Assembly: GCF_031157355.1 (NCBI RefSeq)
Contig: NZ_JAVIFT010000001.1
Coordinates: forward strand, 496,001-560,000
Source: Hyphomicrobium sp. LHD-15
Lineage (GTDB): Bacteria > Pseudomonadota > Alphaproteobacteria > Rhizobiales > Hyphomicrobiaceae
DNA length: 64,000 nucleotides
Direction: 5' to 3'
The notes beneath the pieces were generated by a model, which was given only the letters and a program-made list of their open reading frames with translations, did no database searches and was not told the DNA's origin. How positions within the stretch are numbered: position 1 is the stretch's first letter; each line of letters opens with the position of its first letter. A program made the translations under genes and the position numbers. This document shows positions 18,471-29,508 of this stretch, in pieces.

Positions 18471-19292
18471 TTATTTGCTCTTCGAGCGGCTTCTGACGAT
18501 GAACTTGTCGGTCTGCTTATTCTTGCGGGTCTTGAAGCCCTTGGTCGGCTTGCCCCACGGCGTCGCCCAGTGCTTACCACCCTTGGTACGGCCACCGTTC
18601 GGATGGTCGATCGGGTTCATGGCGATCGAGCGGACCGTCGGACGGTTGCCCTTCCAGCGCGTGCGGCCGGCCTTGCCGGTCACTTCGTTGGTGTGATCCG
18701 GGTTCGAAACGGCGCCAACCGAAGCAATGCACTCGGCGCGAACCTTCCGGGTTTCGCCAGAGTTGAGCTTCAGAACGGCCCAGCCCGAGTCACGGCCAAC
18801 GAGCTGCACGAATGCACCCGCCGAGCGTGCGATCTGACCACCGCCACCCGGCTTCAGCTCGACGTTGTGAACGATCGTGCCGATCGGCATTGCGGCCAGC
18901 GGCATGGCGTTGCCCGGCTTCACGTCGACCTTGGCGCCGGAGACAACCTGATCACCGACAGCCAAGCGCTGCGGCGCAAGGATGTAGGACAGATGGCCGT
19001 CCGCGTACTTGATCAGCGCGATGAACGCGGTGCGGTTCGGATCGTACTCGAGGCGCTCGACGGTCGCGACGATGTCGTGCTTCCGGCGACGGAAGTCGAT
19101 CAGCCGGTACGACTGCTTGTGCCCGCCGCCGATGTGGCGCGTGGTGATCCGGCCGTCGCTGTTGCGGCCGCCGGTCTTGCGCTTGCCCTCAGTCAGGATC
19201 TTGACCGGGCTACCCTTGAAAAGGTGGCTGCGATCAACCTGGACCAGGTGACGGAGACCCGGAGATGTCGGACGGTATGTCTTCAGTGCCAT
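18471..19292 (-). CDS. rplB: 50S ribosomal protein L2
   Basis: The 273-residue protein starts [25 protein letters not shown] and shows the conserved [19 protein letters not shown], the catalytic-region histidine in [10 protein letters not shown] and the basic end [21 protein letters not shown]2 is needed for subunit joining and peptidyl transfer. It is 15 bases after rplW. Confidence 0.98.
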   Translation of the reverse strand: MALKTYRPTSPGLRHLVQVDRSHLFKGSPVKILTEGKRKTGGRNSDGRITTRHIGGGHKQSYRLIDFRRRKHDIVATVERLEYDPNRTAFIALIKYADGHLSYILAPQRLAVGDQVVSGAKVDVKPGNAMPLAAMPIGTIVHNVELKPGGGGQIARSAGAFVQLVGRDSGWAVLKLNSGETRKVRAECIASVGAVSNPDHTNEVTGKAGRTRWKGNRPTVRSIAMNPIDHPNGGRTKGGKHWATPWGKPTKGFKTRKNKQTDKFIVRSRSKSK

Positions 19293-19307
19293 TGGTTTGG
19301 CGCTCCC

Positions 19308-19604
19308 TTAAAGGCCGGTCGTGACGTCGATCGAGTGGCCTTCCTCGAGCGTCACGATGGCCTTCTTCACGTCGCTGAGCTGGGCGCGGATGCCGCGGAA
19401 CGTGCGGCGCTTGCCCTTGCGCACCAGAGTGTTCACAGCCTTGACCTTCACATTGAAGAGGATCTCGACCGCGGACTTGATGTCGGTTTTGTTGGCGCCC
19501 GAAGCGACCTTGAAGATCACCTGGTTCGCCTCGGATACCTGCGTCGCCTTCTCGGTGATGACCGGAGAGAGGATGACGTCGTATGCCTTGAGCTTGTTCA
19601 TCAC
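19308..19604 (-). CDS. rplW: 50S ribosomal protein L23
   Basis: This 98-residue protein contains [27 protein letters not shown] and [22 protein letters not shown], both typical of L23. L23 is the docking site for trigger factor and SRP at the tunnel exit. Its ATG overlaps the rplD stop by four bases. Confidence 0.98.
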   Translation of the reverse strand: MMNKLKAYDVILSPVITEKATQVSEANQVIFKVASGANKTDIKSAVEILFNVKVKAVNTLVRKGKRRTFRGIRAQLSDVKKAIVTLEEGHSIDVTTGL

Positions 19605-20251
19605 TTCGTCTCCGCGGCTTTGGCCTTCACGTCGGCGAAGCGCACATCGAGCGCCTCGACGGCGGCCTTGGTGAGCACAAGCTTGTGGCGGCGAAGAATG
19701 TCATAGACGTTGATGCCGGCGATCGGCAGCACGTCGATGTGCGGAATGTTGCGTGCCGCGCGGGCAAACGCATCATCCAGCGCTGCGCCGTCGATGATCA
19801 GCGCGTTCTTCCAGCCCAGTGTCGCGAACTGCTTCTTCAGCGCGCCCGTCTTGCCGTCCTTCGAATCCGCCGCGTCGATAACGACGATGTCGCCTGCCTT
19901 CGCCTTCGCCGAAAGGGCGTGACGGAGCGCGAGCGCGCGGAACTTCTTGGTCAGGTCGATGGCATGGCTACGGGGCTTCGGACCGAACGCCTTGCCGCCG
20001 CCGCGCCACTGCGGAACCGACTTGTCGCCGTGACGGGCGCCGCCGGTTCCCTTCTGCTTGTACATCTTCTTGCCCGTGACCGAAACTTCCGAACGGTCCT
20101 GGGCGTGGTGCGTGCCGGCCATGCGCTTCAGCTGCTGCCAGCGCACCATGCGATGCAGGATGTCGCTGCGCGGCTCGAGGCCGTAAATGGCGTCAGCGAG
20201 CTCGATCTCGCCGGCTTTCTTGCTCTCGAGCGTGGTGACGGTGGCTTTCAT
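19601..20251 (-). CDS. rplD: 50S ribosomal protein L4
   Basis: L4 (216 residues from ATG 20251; a GTG one codon earlier is also possible) contains [37 protein letters not shown], the long tunnel loop, and ends with a helical region. The ATG overlaps the rplC stop by one base. In E. coli L4 autoregulates the S10 operon; no equivalent leader was assessed here. Confidence 0.97.
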   Translation of the reverse strand: MKATVTTLESKKAGEIELADAIYGLEPRSDILHRMVRWQQLKRMAGTHHAQDRSEVSVTGKKMYKQKGTGGARHGDKSVPQWRGGGKAFGPKPRSHAIDLTKKFRALALRHALSAKAKAGDIVVIDAADSKDGKTGALKKQFATLGWKNALIIDGAALDDAFARAARNIPHIDVLPIAGINVYDILRRHKLVLTKAAVEALDVRFADVKAKAAETK

Positions 20252-20943
20252 CACGCCTTCTCCTTGCTTGCCGGCTTGAAGGCGCCGGGGGTCGGCGCTT
20301 CGGCGTGCGGCTTCTTCTTGACTGCGTCGCGAACGACGACCCAGCCGCCCTTGGAACCGGGGACTGCGCCGCGGATCATCAGGAGACCGCGCTCGACGTC
20401 GATCTTGGCCACGACGAGGTTCTGCGTGGTGACGCGCTCATCGCCGAGGTGACCGGCCATCTTCTTGCCCTTGAACACCTTGCCGGGGTCCTGGCGCTGA
20501 CCGGTCGAGCCGTGCGAGCGATGCACGACGGAGACGCCGTGCGTGGCGCGCAGACCACCGAAGTTCCAGCGCTTCATCGCGCCCTGGAAGCCCTTACCCT
20601 GGCTGGTGCCCGTCACGTCGACGAACTGGCCGGGGACGAAGTGGTCTGCCGTGATTTCGGCGCCCACCTCGATCAGGTTCTCCGGGCTCACGCGGAACTC
20701 AGCAAGCTTGCGCTTGGGCTCGACGTTCGCCACGGCGAAGCCGCCGCGGTCGGACTTGGTCAGCCGCGCGGGCTTGCGGGTGCCAGCACCCACCTGAATC
20801 GCAGTGTAGCCATGCTTGTCGGTGGTGCGCTGAGACAGGACCTGAAGCTTCTCGAGCTTCAGAACCGTCACGGGCACATGCTCACCTGCATCCGTGAAGA
20901 TGCGGGTCATGCCGACTTTCTGTGCAATCACTCCGGAACGCAT
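20251..20943 (-). CDS. rplC: 50S ribosomal protein L3
   Basis: I chose ATG 20943, giving [28 protein letters not shown], the normal L3 beginning, with AAGGAA upstream; the longer frame from 20979 adds an unsupported 12 residues. The 230-residue product has [21 protein letters not shown] and [25 protein letters not shown], including the glutamine that is usually methylated. The C-terminal ~25 residues form an extra lysine/alanine-rich tail. Confidence 0.97.
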   Translation of the reverse strand: MRSGVIAQKVGMTRIFTDAGEHVPVTVLKLEKLQVLSQRTTDKHGYTAIQVGAGTRKPARLTKSDRGGFAVANVEPKRKLAEFRVSPENLIEVGAEITADHFVPGQFVDVTGTSQGKGFQGAMKRWNFGGLRATHGVSVVHRSHGSTGQRQDPGKVFKGKKMAGHLGDERVTTQNLVVAKIDVERGLLMIRGAVPGSKGGWVVVRDAVKKKPHAEAPTPGAFKPASKEKA

Positions 20944-21007
20944 TTGTTCGCATTCCTTCCTTTTTTTCGCGGCCGTCACCGGGCGAGCCCGGCCAGCTGC
21001 GCATCCT

Positions 21008-21316
21008 CTAGAGCTTGATTTCCACGTCCACGCCCGCCGCCAGGTCGAGCTTCATCAGCGCGTCGACCGTCTGCGGAGTGGGATCCACGATGTCCAACAT
21101 GCGCTTGTGCGTGCGCATCTCGAACTGCTCGCGGCTCTTCTTGTCGATGTGCGGAGAGCGATTGACAGTGAAGCGCTCGATACGAGTGGGCAACGGGATC
21201 GGACCCCGAACCTCCGCGCCGGTACGCTTCGCCGTGTTCACGATCTCCCGCGTCGACGCATCGAGGATTCGATGGTCGAACGCTTTCAATCGGATGCGGA
21301 TGTTTTGGCCGTTCAT
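21008..21316 (-). CDS. rpsJ: 30S ribosomal protein S10
   Basis: The 102-residue protein starts [26 protein letters not shown] and includes the NusB-binding and head-domain signature [35 protein letters not shown]-type sequence. As well as its ribosomal role, S10 (NusE) takes part in antitermination with NusG. It opens the S10 operon, 80 bases downstream of tuf. Confidence 0.98.
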   Translation of the reverse strand: MNGQNIRIRLKAFDHRILDASTREIVNTAKRTGAEVRGPIPLPTRIERFTVNRSPHIDKKSREQFEMRTHKRMLDIVDPTPQTVDALMKLDLAAGVDVEIKL

Positions 21317-21396
21317 TGTCTCGAACCCGCTAAATGAGGAGAAGCGCTCTTCATGTCGGCGTTGCCGCCGCCCTCCCGAGCGCCTCTCTTCGTGTG

Positions 21397-22605
21397 CTAC
21401 TCAATGATCTTGGTGACGACGCCGGCGCCGACGGTGCGGCCACCTTCGCGGATCGCGAAGCGGACCTTCTCTTCCATCGCGATCGGCGCGACGAGCTCGA
21501 CATCAACCGCGATGTTGTCGCCCGGCATAACCATCTCCGTGCCTTCCGGCAGCGTCACGACGCCAGTGACGTCGGTCGTGCGGAAGTAGAACTGGGGACG
21601 GTAGTTGGTGAAGAACGGCGTGTGACGGCCGCCTTCTTCCTTGGTGAGGATGTAGGCCTCAGCCTTGAACTTCTTGTGCGGCTTCACGGAGCCCGGCTTG
21701 GCCAGAACCTGGCCACGCTCGACGGCGTCCTTGTCGATACCGCGCAGGAGGCAGCCGACGTTGTCGCCAGCCTCGCCCTGATCGAGCAGCTTGCGGAACA
21801 TTTCGACGCCGGTGACGATCGACTTCTTGGTGTCGGCCAGGCCGACGATCTCGATTTCTTCGCCGACCTTGATGAGGCCGCGCTCGATACGGCCGGTGAC
21901 GACGGTGCCGCGACCCGAGATCGAGAACACGTCTTCGATCGGCATCAGGAACGGCTGATCCTTCGGGCGCTCGGGGAGCGGGATGTAGGTGTCGAGAGCT
22001 TCGAAGAGCTTGAGGATAGCGCCGTCGGCCAGATCGCCCTTCTCGCCGAGGAGAGCCTTGATCGCCGCGCCGCGGATGACGGGAACGTCATCGCCCGGGA
22101 ACTGGTACTTCGAGAGAAGCTCGCGGACTTCCATCTCGACGAGGTCGAGGAGCTCGGCGTCATCAACGATGTCGCACTTGTTGAGGAACACGACGACGTA
22201 AGGAACGCCGACCTGACGGGCAAGCAGGATGTGCTCGCGGGTCTGCGGCATCGGGCCGTCGACGGCCGACACGACGAGGATAGCGCCGTCCATCTGAGCA
22301 GCGCCGGTGATCATGTTCTTGACGAAGTCGGCGTGGCCCGGGCAGTCGACGTGGGCGTAGTGGCGGTTCTCGGTCGCGTACTCGACGTGCGAGGTGGCGA
22401 TCGTGATGATCTTCGAAGCGTCGCGGCGACCCTGGGAAGCGGATGCCTTCGCAACGTCGTCGTACGAGACGAACGAGTTCGACCAGCCCTTGTCGGTCGA
22501 AACCTTGGTCAGCGCTGCTGTCAGCGTGGTCTTGCCGTGGTCGACGTGACCGATGGTGCCGACGTTGACGTGCGGCTTGTTACGCTCGAATTTCGCTTTG
22601 GCCAT
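21397..22605 (-). CDS. tuf: Elongation factor Tu with atypical switch I region
   Basis: EF-Tu (402 residues) delivers aminoacyl-tRNA to the ribosome in the GTP form. G1 is GHVDHGKT (19-26), G3 is DCPG (87-90), G4 is NKCD, and domains 2 and 3 are ordinary ([25 protein letters not shown]). The effector loop is unusual. Between residues 36 and 70 it reads [28 protein letters not shown], about six residues longer than the standard loop, and the canonical RGITI appears as KIITI. The Thr that coordinates magnesium (T68) is kept. The protein is therefore probably functional, but differs from typical alphaproteobacterial EF-Tu in this one region. Confidence 0.95.
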   Translation of the reverse strand: MAKAKFERNKPHVNVGTIGHVDHGKTTLTAALTKVSTDKGWSNSFVSYDDVAKASASQGRRDASKIITIATSHVEYATENRHYAHVDCPGHADFVKNMITGAAQMDGAILVVSAVDGPMPQTREHILLARQVGVPYVVVFLNKCDIVDDAELLDLVEMEVRELLSKYQFPGDDVPVIRGAAIKALLGEKGDLADGAILKLFEALDTYIPLPERPKDQPFLMPIEDVFSISGRGTVVTGRIERGLIKVGEEIEIVGLADTKKSIVTGVEMFRKLLDQGEAGDNVGCLLRGIDKDAVERGQVLAKPGSVKPHKKFKAEAYILTKEEGGRHTPFFTNYRPQFYFRTTDVTGVVTLPEGTEMVMPGDNIAVDVELVAPIAMEEKVRFAIREGGRTVGAGVVTKIIE

Positions 22606-22693
22606 CGTAGGCTCTCCTTAAGCTCGTTCTCATCTTGCCCGGATCAAACCGGATCTCTTTGCCTTCGTCAGGGCCCCATCAGGGGCCGCCGCC

Positions 22694-24784
22694 TCAGGCG
22701 TATTTCGCCTTAACTTCGTCTGCCACGTTGCGCGGCACGTCTGCGTAGTGCGCGAACTGCATGGTGTAGGAGGCGCGCCCCGTCGACATAGACCGGAGCT
22801 GGCTCACATAACCGAACATGTTCGCGAGCGGAACGTAGGCCCGAATGACCGTTGCGTTGCCGCGCATTTCCTGGGTGCGGATCTGGCCGCGCCGGGAGTT
22901 GATGTCGCCGATGACGGAGCCGACGAAATCGCCCGGCGTCACCACCTCGACGTCCATGATCGGCTCGAGGATCTTGACGCCGCCCTTCTCGCAACCTTCC
23001 TTCATGGCTGCGCGGGTGGCGATTTCGAACGCGATCGCAGAAGAGTCAACCTCGTGGAAGGCGCCGTCGTGCAGCGTCACCTTCATATCGACAAGCGGGA
23101 AGCCGATCAGCACGCCGTTGTCCCAGACCGACTTGACGCCCTTTTCGACGCCCGGAATGTACTCGCGCGGCACGGTGCCGCCGACGATGGTGCTCTCGAA
23201 CACGTTGCCCTTGCCGGTCTCGTTCGGCTCGAGCTTCAGCTTCACGCGGGCGAACTGGCCGGTGCCGCCGGTCTGCTTCTTGTGCGTGTAGTCAATGTCG
23301 GCCGGACGAGCCAGCGTCTCACGATAAGCAACCTGCGGAGCGCCGACGTTGGCTTCCACGCCGTAGGTGCGCTTCAGAATGTCGACCTTGATGTCGAGAT
23401 GAAGCTCGCCCATGCCCTTGAGGATGGTCTCGCCGCTCTCCTGATCGACGGAGACGCGGAAGGACGGATCTTCGACGGCCATGGTGTTGAGGGCGATCGC
23501 CATCTTCTCCTGGTCGGCCTTGGTCTTGGGCTCGATCTTGAGGTTGATGACGGGCTCCGGGAACTCCATCTTCTCGAGGATCACCGGCTTATTAGGATCG
23601 CACAGCGTCTCGCCGGTGCGGATGTCCTTCATGCCCTGCAGCGCGACGATGTCGCCAGCGAAAGCTTCCTTAATCTCCTCGCGGTCGGCGGCGTGCATGA
23701 GATACATGCGGCCAGCGCGCTCCTTCTTGTCGCGCGAGGTGTTGGCAAGCGCCATGCCCTGCTCGAGCTTGCCCGAGTAGATGCGGCAGAAGGTGATCGA
23801 GCCGACGTGCTCGAAGCTCATGATCTTGAAGGCGATCATGGCGAGGGGATCGCTGTCGGACGGACGGCGCGGGCTCTCATCGCCGGTCTTCGGGTCGATG
23901 CCCCTGTAAGCCTCGCGATCGAGCGGGCTCGGCAGGAAATCGACCACGGCGTCGAGAAGCGTCTGGACGCCCTTGTTCTTGAACGCCGAGCCGCACAGCA
24001 TCGGATAGAAGGCGCGGGTGACGGTAGCCTTGCGGATCAGCTTCCTGATCGTGTCCTCGTCCGGCTCCTTGCCCTCGAGGTAGGCTTCCATGGCCGCATC
24101 GTCCATCTCGACGGCGGCTTCGATCATGGCGGCGCGGAATTCGTTGGCCTTGTCGACGAGATCGGCGGGGATTTCACCCTCGATCATCTTCGCGTCCTTG
24201 CCATCGCCTTCCCAGATCACCGACTTCATCTTGATGAGGTCGACGATGCCCTTGAAGTTCGCCTCGGCGCCGATCGGAATCTGCAGCGGCACGGCTCGCG
24301 CGCCGAGCTTGTCCTTGATGTCGGCGAGGCACATGTAGAAGTCGGCGCCGGTCTTATCCATCTTGTTGGAGAAGATGATGCGCGGAACGTTGTACTTATC
24401 GCCCTGGCGCCAGACGGTCTCGGTCTGCGGCTCGACGCCCTGGTTGGAATCGAGAACGCACACGGCGCCGTCGAGCACGCGCAGCGAACGCTCGACCTCG
24501 ATGGTGAAGTCGACGTGGCCAGGAGTGTCGATGATGTTCAGGCGACGCTTCTTGTTGTCACGACCGACCCAGAAGCAGGTGGTCGCAGCCGACGTGATCG
24601 TGATGCCGCGCTCAGCTTCCTGCTCCATGAAGTCCATGGTCGCGGCGCCGTCATGGACTTCGCCGATCTTGTAGGACTTGCCGGTGTAATAGAGGATCCG
24701 CTCGGTCGTAGTCGTCTTGCCAGCATCAATGTGAGCCATGATGCCGAAGTTGCGGTAGTCCTCAATGGCGTATTGCCGGGCCAT
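22694..24784 (-). CDS. fusA: Elongation factor G
   Basis: EF-G (696 residues) drives ribosomal translocation. I chose ATG 24784, giving [28 protein letters not shown], with GCGAAGGAAAAG upstream. The G domain has AHIDAGKTT, an ordinary switch I ([13 protein letters not shown]-like, here [13 protein letters not shown]), DTPGHVDF and NKMD. Domain IV includes the tip loop and [15 protein letters not shown]. Unlike the adjacent EF-Tu, its switch I is standard. It lies between rpsG and tuf. Confidence 0.98.
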   Translation of the reverse strand: MARQYAIEDYRNFGIMAHIDAGKTTTTERILYYTGKSYKIGEVHDGAATMDFMEQEAERGITITSAATTCFWVGRDNKKRRLNIIDTPGHVDFTIEVERSLRVLDGAVCVLDSNQGVEPQTETVWRQGDKYNVPRIIFSNKMDKTGADFYMCLADIKDKLGARAVPLQIPIGAEANFKGIVDLIKMKSVIWEGDGKDAKMIEGEIPADLVDKANEFRAAMIEAAVEMDDAAMEAYLEGKEPDEDTIRKLIRKATVTRAFYPMLCGSAFKNKGVQTLLDAVVDFLPSPLDREAYRGIDPKTGDESPRRPSDSDPLAMIAFKIMSFEHVGSITFCRIYSGKLEQGMALANTSRDKKERAGRMYLMHAADREEIKEAFAGDIVALQGMKDIRTGETLCDPNKPVILEKMEFPEPVINLKIEPKTKADQEKMAIALNTMAVEDPSFRVSVDQESGETILKGMGELHLDIKVDILKRTYGVEANVGAPQVAYRETLARPADIDYTHKKQTGGTGQFARVKLKLEPNETGKGNVFESTIVGGTVPREYIPGVEKGVKSVWDNGVLIGFPLVDMKVTLHDGAFHEVDSSAIAFEIATRAAMKEGCEKGGVKILEPIMDVEVVTPGDFVGSVIGDINSRRGQIRTQEMRGNATVIRAYVPLANMFGYVSQLRSMSTGRASYTMQFAHYADVPRNVADEVKAKYA

Positions 24785-24865
24785 CTGTCTTTTCCTTCGC
24801 GCTTCGGTTGCTTCGTCCTCAGGAGCCAAACTCCGCTTGGACGCAACCGCGCTAAATCCTGTGTG

Positions 24866-25366
<501 letters not shown>

Positions 25367-25452
25367 TCACACCCGGGCGAGCCACCTGAAACTCCGAGAT
25401 CCCGATCTCGCCGCGTCTCAGGCGGCTCGTCCGGGATACTCCGCGAAAAGAC

Positions 25453-25824
25453 CTACTTCGGCCTCTTCGCACCGTACTTCGAACGACGCTGCTTGCGGTT
25501 CGCGACGCCCTGGGTGTCGAGAACGCCGCGCAGAATGTGATAACGAACGCCGGGCAAGTCCTTGACGCGGCCGCCGCGGATCAGGACCACGGAGTGCTCC
25601 TGAAGGTTATGGCCTTCGCCCGGAATGTAACCGATGACTTCGAAGCCGTTGGTCAGGCGGATCTTGGCGACCTTACGGAGTGCTGAGTTCGGCTTCTTCG
25701 GCGTCGTCGTGTACACACGGGTGCAGACGCCACGCTTCTGCGGGCACGCTTCCATGTGGCGCGACTTCTCGCGATAGACCTTCGGATTCCGGGGTTTCCG
25801 GATCAGCTGTTGTATCGTCGGCAT
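25453..25824 (-). CDS. rpsL: 30S ribosomal protein S12
   Basis: The 123-residue protein begins [15 protein letters not shown] and contains the decoding-centre segments [15 protein letters not shown] (K43 region) and [14 protein letters not shown] (K88 region). Both streptomycin-resistance-associated lysines are the wild-type residue. It is the first gene of the str operon here, behind a long leader and a good promoter. Confidence 0.98.
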   Translation of the reverse strand: MPTIQQLIRKPRNPKVYREKSRHMEACPQKRGVCTRVYTTTPKKPNSALRKVAKIRLTNGFEVIGYIPGEGHNLQEHSVVLIRGGRVKDLPGVRYHILRGVLDTQGVANRKQRRSKYGAKRPK

Positions 25825-26383
25825 AAAACGCCCCGCTTCTCGTTCGGCTCTTGTTTGTTTCGACAATCCTGTGATTGCCGCCTTTGGTTCGTCCCAGCGC
25901 AGCGCGTCCATGACAACGCATGCGCCAAACGAAACCTGCCGAGCCCCGGAGCCCCGGAGCCTGGCACGGAAAAAACCAGAGGATCCTCCGGCTTGCCTTT
26001 CGGCTCGCCAGCGATCTTGGTCCGAAAATGTCCTCTGCTTTTGGACGGCAGCGTTTAGGACCAAAGCGCCGCGACGGCGCAGAAACGGCCTACCACCTAC
26101 CGTGAGAGTGGCGTTCCTATATACATTTGCGGATTCCCGGTCAACACCTTGTGGCGATTGGATCGAAAGAAGTGATGCCGGTATTCGCCCGATCAAGGTT
26201 TTTTGGGACCTTTTCGTAAGATCCCAGGCGCCGCCGCAGTCCATCGTTTATCATAGGAATGTCGCTTTTACCGCCCATTTCTGGGGGGTTTCGGGCTTCA
26301 CCCACAGCCTGGTCCATCACGCTCGCCGAGACGCAGGAAAAATCCGGTGTCGTCGATCGAATTTATCGGCACGGAGGGCGAAG
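25825..26383. other. Non-coding region upstream of rpsL and the M48 gene
   Basis: This 559-base gap separates divergent genes. It holds the rpsL promoter (26116-26144) and about 285 bases of rpsL leader. The leader includes a GC-rich direct repeat (CCCCGGAGCCCCGGAGCC on the plus strand near 25938-25961) next to a T6 run on the minus strand, which could form an attenuator. No convincing gene lies in it; the plus-strand frame that runs through it into the M48 gene lacks a start signal and codon bias. Upstream of the M48 start is AGGGCGAAG. Confidence 0.5.
26116..26144 (-). promoter_or_regulatory. Candidate sigma-70 promoter for the str operon
   Basis: On the minus strand TTGACC (26139-26144) and TATAGG (26116-26121) are separated by exactly 17 bases; an overlapping TATATA is at 26118-26123. 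Predicted transcription starts near 26109 and gives a leader of about 285 bases before rpsL. It stands out as an AT-rich patch in GC-rich sequence. Confidence 0.65.
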
Positions 26384-27388
26384 ATGCCGCCTTTTCTTAA
26401 CATCTCCACGCTCGGCAACTTCAAGGGATCGAGTCTCTCGGGGCCCAATCTCTGGCATTCCGCGCTGCTGATCGCGGGATTCGTGGTGCTGATTGCGATT
26501 CCGACAGTTCTGCTGTGGGGCGCCATGGGCGCTTTGGCCGCGCTCCTCCTGACCGCGATCATTTGCCCGCTGGCCGCCCGCATGCCGCCGGAGGCCCTGA
26601 TGCGGCTTTACCAGGCGACACGCGTTCCGCGCGACGACAGCCAGCTTTCAAGCCTTGTCGACGTGCTGGCTTACCGCGCTGAGTTGCCCGCACGGCCTGA
26701 GCTTTATGTCGTTCCGAGCCTGACGCTCAACGCATTCGCGGCCGGATCTCGGAACCATTCCGCCATCGCGGTTACCGAAGGATTACTCAGACGGCTTTCG
26801 CTCCCGGAAACGGCTGGCGTGCTCGCCCACGAGATGGCTCACATCCGCAACAACGACCTCCTGGTCATGGGGCTTGCGGACGTGATGACGCGCGTTTTGC
26901 AGCTCTTGAGCTACGCCGCGCTTGGGCTCGCGCTGTTCAACGTTTTCGCGATCGTACGCGACGAAGAAACCATCTCCTGGTGGGCGGTGCTGCTGCTCTA
27001 CCTAGCGCCTGCGCTGTCGAGCCTGCTGCAGCTTGGGCTGTCGCGGGCGCGCGAATTCAAGGCCGATGCCGATGCGGCGGCCCTCACGGGCGACGCGGCC
27101 TCACTCGCTTCGGCGCTGCGCCGTCTCGAAACCTACACCGGCCATTTCTGGGAAGATCTGATGTTTCCGGTTCCCGCCCGGCGGGTGCCGAATCCGTCGC
27201 TTTTACGGTCACATCCCGACACCGAAGACCGTGTTCACCGCCTCATGGCTCTCGCCACCGCGGCACCTCAAGGTGCTGCGCCCGAGCACACACCGCTTGT
27301 GATCGTCGAGCAGCCGATGTTTTCGCTCGTTGGCTACGGGCCGGGCGACATGCGGCCTCGTTACCGATGGCCGGGCCTCTGGTTCTGA
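26384..27388 (+). CDS. M48-family membrane zinc metalloprotease (HtpX-like)
   Basis: From ATG 26384 (AGGG upstream) the protein has 334 residues. Two hydrophobic segments lie at about 25-62 (LLIAGFVVLIAIPTVLLWGAMGALAALLL) and further ones at about 165-215. The zinc site is HEMAH (H149, E150, H153) with the third ligand in REFKADADA (E224). HtpX-type proteases degrade damaged inner-membrane proteins. The last ~60 residues (after RSHPDTEDRVHRL) include a proline-rich tail ending RPRYRWPGLWF. Confidence 0.85.
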   Translation: MPPFLNISTLGNFKGSSLSGPNLWHSALLIAGFVVLIAIPTVLLWGAMGALAALLLTAIICPLAARMPPEALMRLYQATRVPRDDSQLSSLVDVLAYRAELPARPELYVVPSLTLNAFAAGSRNHSAIAVTEGLLRRLSLPETAGVLAHEMAHIRNNDLLVMGLADVMTRVLQLLSYAALGLALFNVFAIVRDEETISWWAVLLLYLAPALSSLLQLGLSRAREFKADADAAALTGDAASLASALRRLETYTGHFWEDLMFPVPARRVPNPSLLRSHPDTEDRVHRLMALATAAPQGAAPEHTPLVIVEQPMFSLVGYGPGDMRPRYRWPGLWF

Positions 27389-27450
27389 GCCGCGAGCCGT
27401 GTTTTCGGCCGGGGATGTGACGGCCGAGGCCATTGCGGGCGCGCGCTTTT

Positions 27451-28443
27451 ATGCGTATCAGCGCCAGCATGGATAGCCAGAATAGCGCCCCCCCGCCGCC
27501 GCCTCGCTCGACGCTGAAGCTCGAAGCGATTCCCGATCTCGTGCAGCGCATGCGCGCCGGCGAGCGCCGTGCGATTGCGGCCGCGGTGACGGAGCTCGAA
27601 AAGCTCTCCACGAGCGCGCCACCGCTGCTCGAAGCGCTCCAGCCCTATCTCGGCAAAGCGCTCGTGGTCGGCTTCACGGGGCCGCCAGGGGCCGGCAAAT
27701 CCACCCTTGTCAACGCCGTGATCGCTCACGTGCGCTCGCTCGGCGGCACGGTCGGCGTGATCGCCGTCGATCCTTCGAGCCCGATCTCGGGTGGCGCCAT
27801 TCTCGGCGACCGCATCCGCATGACGGCCGCGCTCGACGACGATGGCGTGTTCGTGCGCTCGCTCGCGAGCCGCGGTTATCTCGGCGGTCTTTCGCCGGCC
27901 GCCGTTCGCGTGATCGATGCGTTGGATGCAGCCGGGTTCGATCTCGTGCTGCTCGAAACCGTCGGCACCGGGCAAAGCGAAATGGACGTGGCGGAAGTGG
28001 CCGACGTGCGCGTCGTCATCTCGGCGCCAGGCCTCGGCGACGACATCCAGGCGATGAAGTCCGGATTGCTCGAGATTGCCGACATCCTCGTCGTCAACAA
28101 GGGCGACCGCGAAGGCGCGGAGCTGACGCTGCAGCAGCTGCTCGGCGCGCTCTCGATCCGCTCGATGCGGTCCCACATTCCGGTGCTCAAGACGACGGCG
28201 ACCACCGGCGAAGGCGTGCCCGAGCTTTATTCGGCAATGCGCGAAGTCGGCAACAAGGGCGAAACCGGCCCGATGAGCCGGCGGCGGCGGCGCGCCCGCT
28301 ATCTGATCGCGCGGGCCGCGGCCGACATCGTGGCGCATCGCGTCAAGCAGGGAAGCGGCGCGGAGATCGACGGGCTTGCCGACGACGTGTTGTCCGGCCG
28401 TGTCAGCCCCGACGCGGCAGCGCGGAAGCTGCTTGGGAAGTAG
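27451..28443 (+). CDS. meaB: Methylmalonyl-CoA mutase-associated GTPase MeaB
   Basis: The G3E-family P-loop GTPase MeaB (also called ArgK) protects methylmalonyl-CoA mutase and gates its cobalamin cofactor. Motifs are Walker A GFTGPPGAGKST, VIAVDPSSPISGGAILGDRIRM, ETVGTGQSE, and NKGD for guanine recognition. A proline-rich N-terminus (APPPPPRS) precedes the domain. I use ATG 27451; ATG 27469 is an equal candidate since neither has a strong RBS. The mutase genes are not nearby. About 330 residues, normal length. Confidence 0.92.
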   Translation: MRISASMDSQNSAPPPPPRSTLKLEAIPDLVQRMRAGERRAIAAAVTELEKLSTSAPPLLEALQPYLGKALVVGFTGPPGAGKSTLVNAVIAHVRSLGGTVGVIAVDPSSPISGGAILGDRIRMTAALDDDGVFVRSLASRGYLGGLSPAAVRVIDALDAAGFDLVLLETVGTGQSEMDVAEVADVRVVISAPGLGDDIQAMKSGLLEIADILVVNKGDREGAELTLQQLLGALSIRSMRSHIPVLKTTATTGEGVPELYSAMREVGNKGETGPMSRRRRRARYLIARAAADIVAHRVKQGSGAEIDGLADDVLSGRVSPDAAARKLLGK

Positions 28444-28463
28444 AGAAATGGCACCGGGCGGCC

Positions 28464-28509
28464 GGCAACAGGCAGGACGTTAGGTGAACCCTGCCCGCTG
28501 CCTGTTGCC
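28464..28509. terminator. Long hairpin between convergent meaB and PP2C genes
   Basis: GGCAACAGGCAG (28464-28475) and its exact reverse complement CTGCCTGTTGCC (28498-28509) form a 12-bp stem with a 22-base loop. It lies in the 75-base gap between two convergent genes, so it could stop transcription from both sides, though there is no T-tract. Confidence 0.55.
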
Positions 28510-28518
28510 CGCTGCCAC

Positions 28519-29508
28519 CTACTCGAGCAGCGCGCGCAGCAACCAGCCGATCAAGAACATCAGCCCCATCCCGATGCCCAGCACGGCCGTACGATGGCGC
28601 TTGAAGAGGCTCGCGAAAGCCGGCGGATGCACGATCCGTTGCGTCGTCGCGACGCCCTCGTCGTGAGGCTGCCCCATCACGCCATAGAATTCAGGCTTCA
28701 GAATGCGTGTCGGCGCTTCGTCCGCGGCCGCCACATCTTCGGAAACCTTGAGCACGATGACGGTGGTGTTGTCCTGGTCGGGCAAATTCTTTGCAACCAC
28801 GGCCGCGATCAGATCGTCGGCCATCGCTTCCGGCGTGGCGTCGCGGTTCGCGTAGACGATGTCGCCGATCTCGTCGCCTTCGAGCGTGCCGATGCCATCG
28901 CTCGCCAGGATGATCCAATCGCCTGACGCGATGCGGTAGGGCTCGGTCCGGAGATCGACAATCTCGAGCGACTTACCGGTCAGCGCCGAGCGCAGCGCAT
29001 TGCGATAGGGATTGTTCTCTGCCTCGACCGGCGAAATCTTGTTGCGGCGTGCCTGATCGTCGAGGAAGGCGCCGAGCGAGTGATCGGCGTTGAGGCGCAG
29101 CACCTGAGGCGCGCGAAACAGCAGAAGCAACGAATCCCCAACGCTGGCCCAGCGCAGGCCGGTACGGTCGATCCAGGCGGCGACCAGCGTGCATCCCATT
29201 CCGCGCAGCTTGGCATTTTCGGCGACATGAGCGGCGATCGCGGCATTGCCTGCGTCAAGCGCCGATTTCAAACGCTCGCTCGCGCCGCTCTCGGCGTGGG
29301 TGAAGCTCCTGACGAAAGTTTCGCAGGCGAGCTTGCCCGCGATCTCGCCGCCGGCATGCCCCCCCATCCCATCGGCGACCACCGCGAGCAGGCCCTCTCG
29401 GCTCTTGCTGGCGGCTTGGGCGCCGGACGGCCAGATCTCGAACGCGTCCTCTTGCTTGGTACGCGTACCGATCGTGGCTCGGGCAGCGCCTGCCACGAGC
29501 CATGTCAT
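28519..29508 (-). CDS. PP2C-type Ser/Thr protein phosphatase with C-terminal membrane anchor
   Basis: This 329-residue protein has PP2C motifs: RTKQEDAF (residues 16-23), VVADGMGGHAGGE (44-56), ASVGDSLLLL, SDGIGTLEGDE and PDQDNTTVIVLKV, with the metal-binding aspartates intact. The last ~25 residues (TAVLGIGMGLMFLIGWLLRALL) form a transmembrane helix, placing the catalytic domain at the inner membrane facing the cytoplasm. Its start overlaps the FHA gene stop by four bases. It would reverse phosphorylation by the kinase encoded at 32.0 kb; that pairing is inference from the neighbourhood. Confidence 0.9.
   Translation of the reverse strand: MTWLVAGAARATIGTRTKQEDAFEIWPSGAQAASKSREGLLAVVADGMGGHAGGEIAGKLACETFVRSFTHAESGASERLKSALDAGNAAIAAHVAENAKLRGMGCTLVAAWIDRTGLRWASVGDSLLLLFRAPQVLRLNADHSLGAFLDDQARRNKISPVEAENNPYRNALRSALTGKSLEIVDLRTEPYRIASGDWIILASDGIGTLEGDEIGDIVYANRDATPEAMADDLIAAVVAKNLPDQDNTTVIVLKVSEDVAAADEAPTRILKPEFYGVMGQPHDEGVATTQRIVHPPAFASLFKRHRTAVLGIGMGLMFLIGWLLRALLE

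Noticed and set aside
25871-26383. N-terminal extension of the M48 protease (in-frame from 25871)
   Set aside because: The extra 171 residues are Arg/Pro/Ser-rich without homology features, overlap the rpsL promoter and leader, and ATG 26384 has a good RBS and a normal family start.
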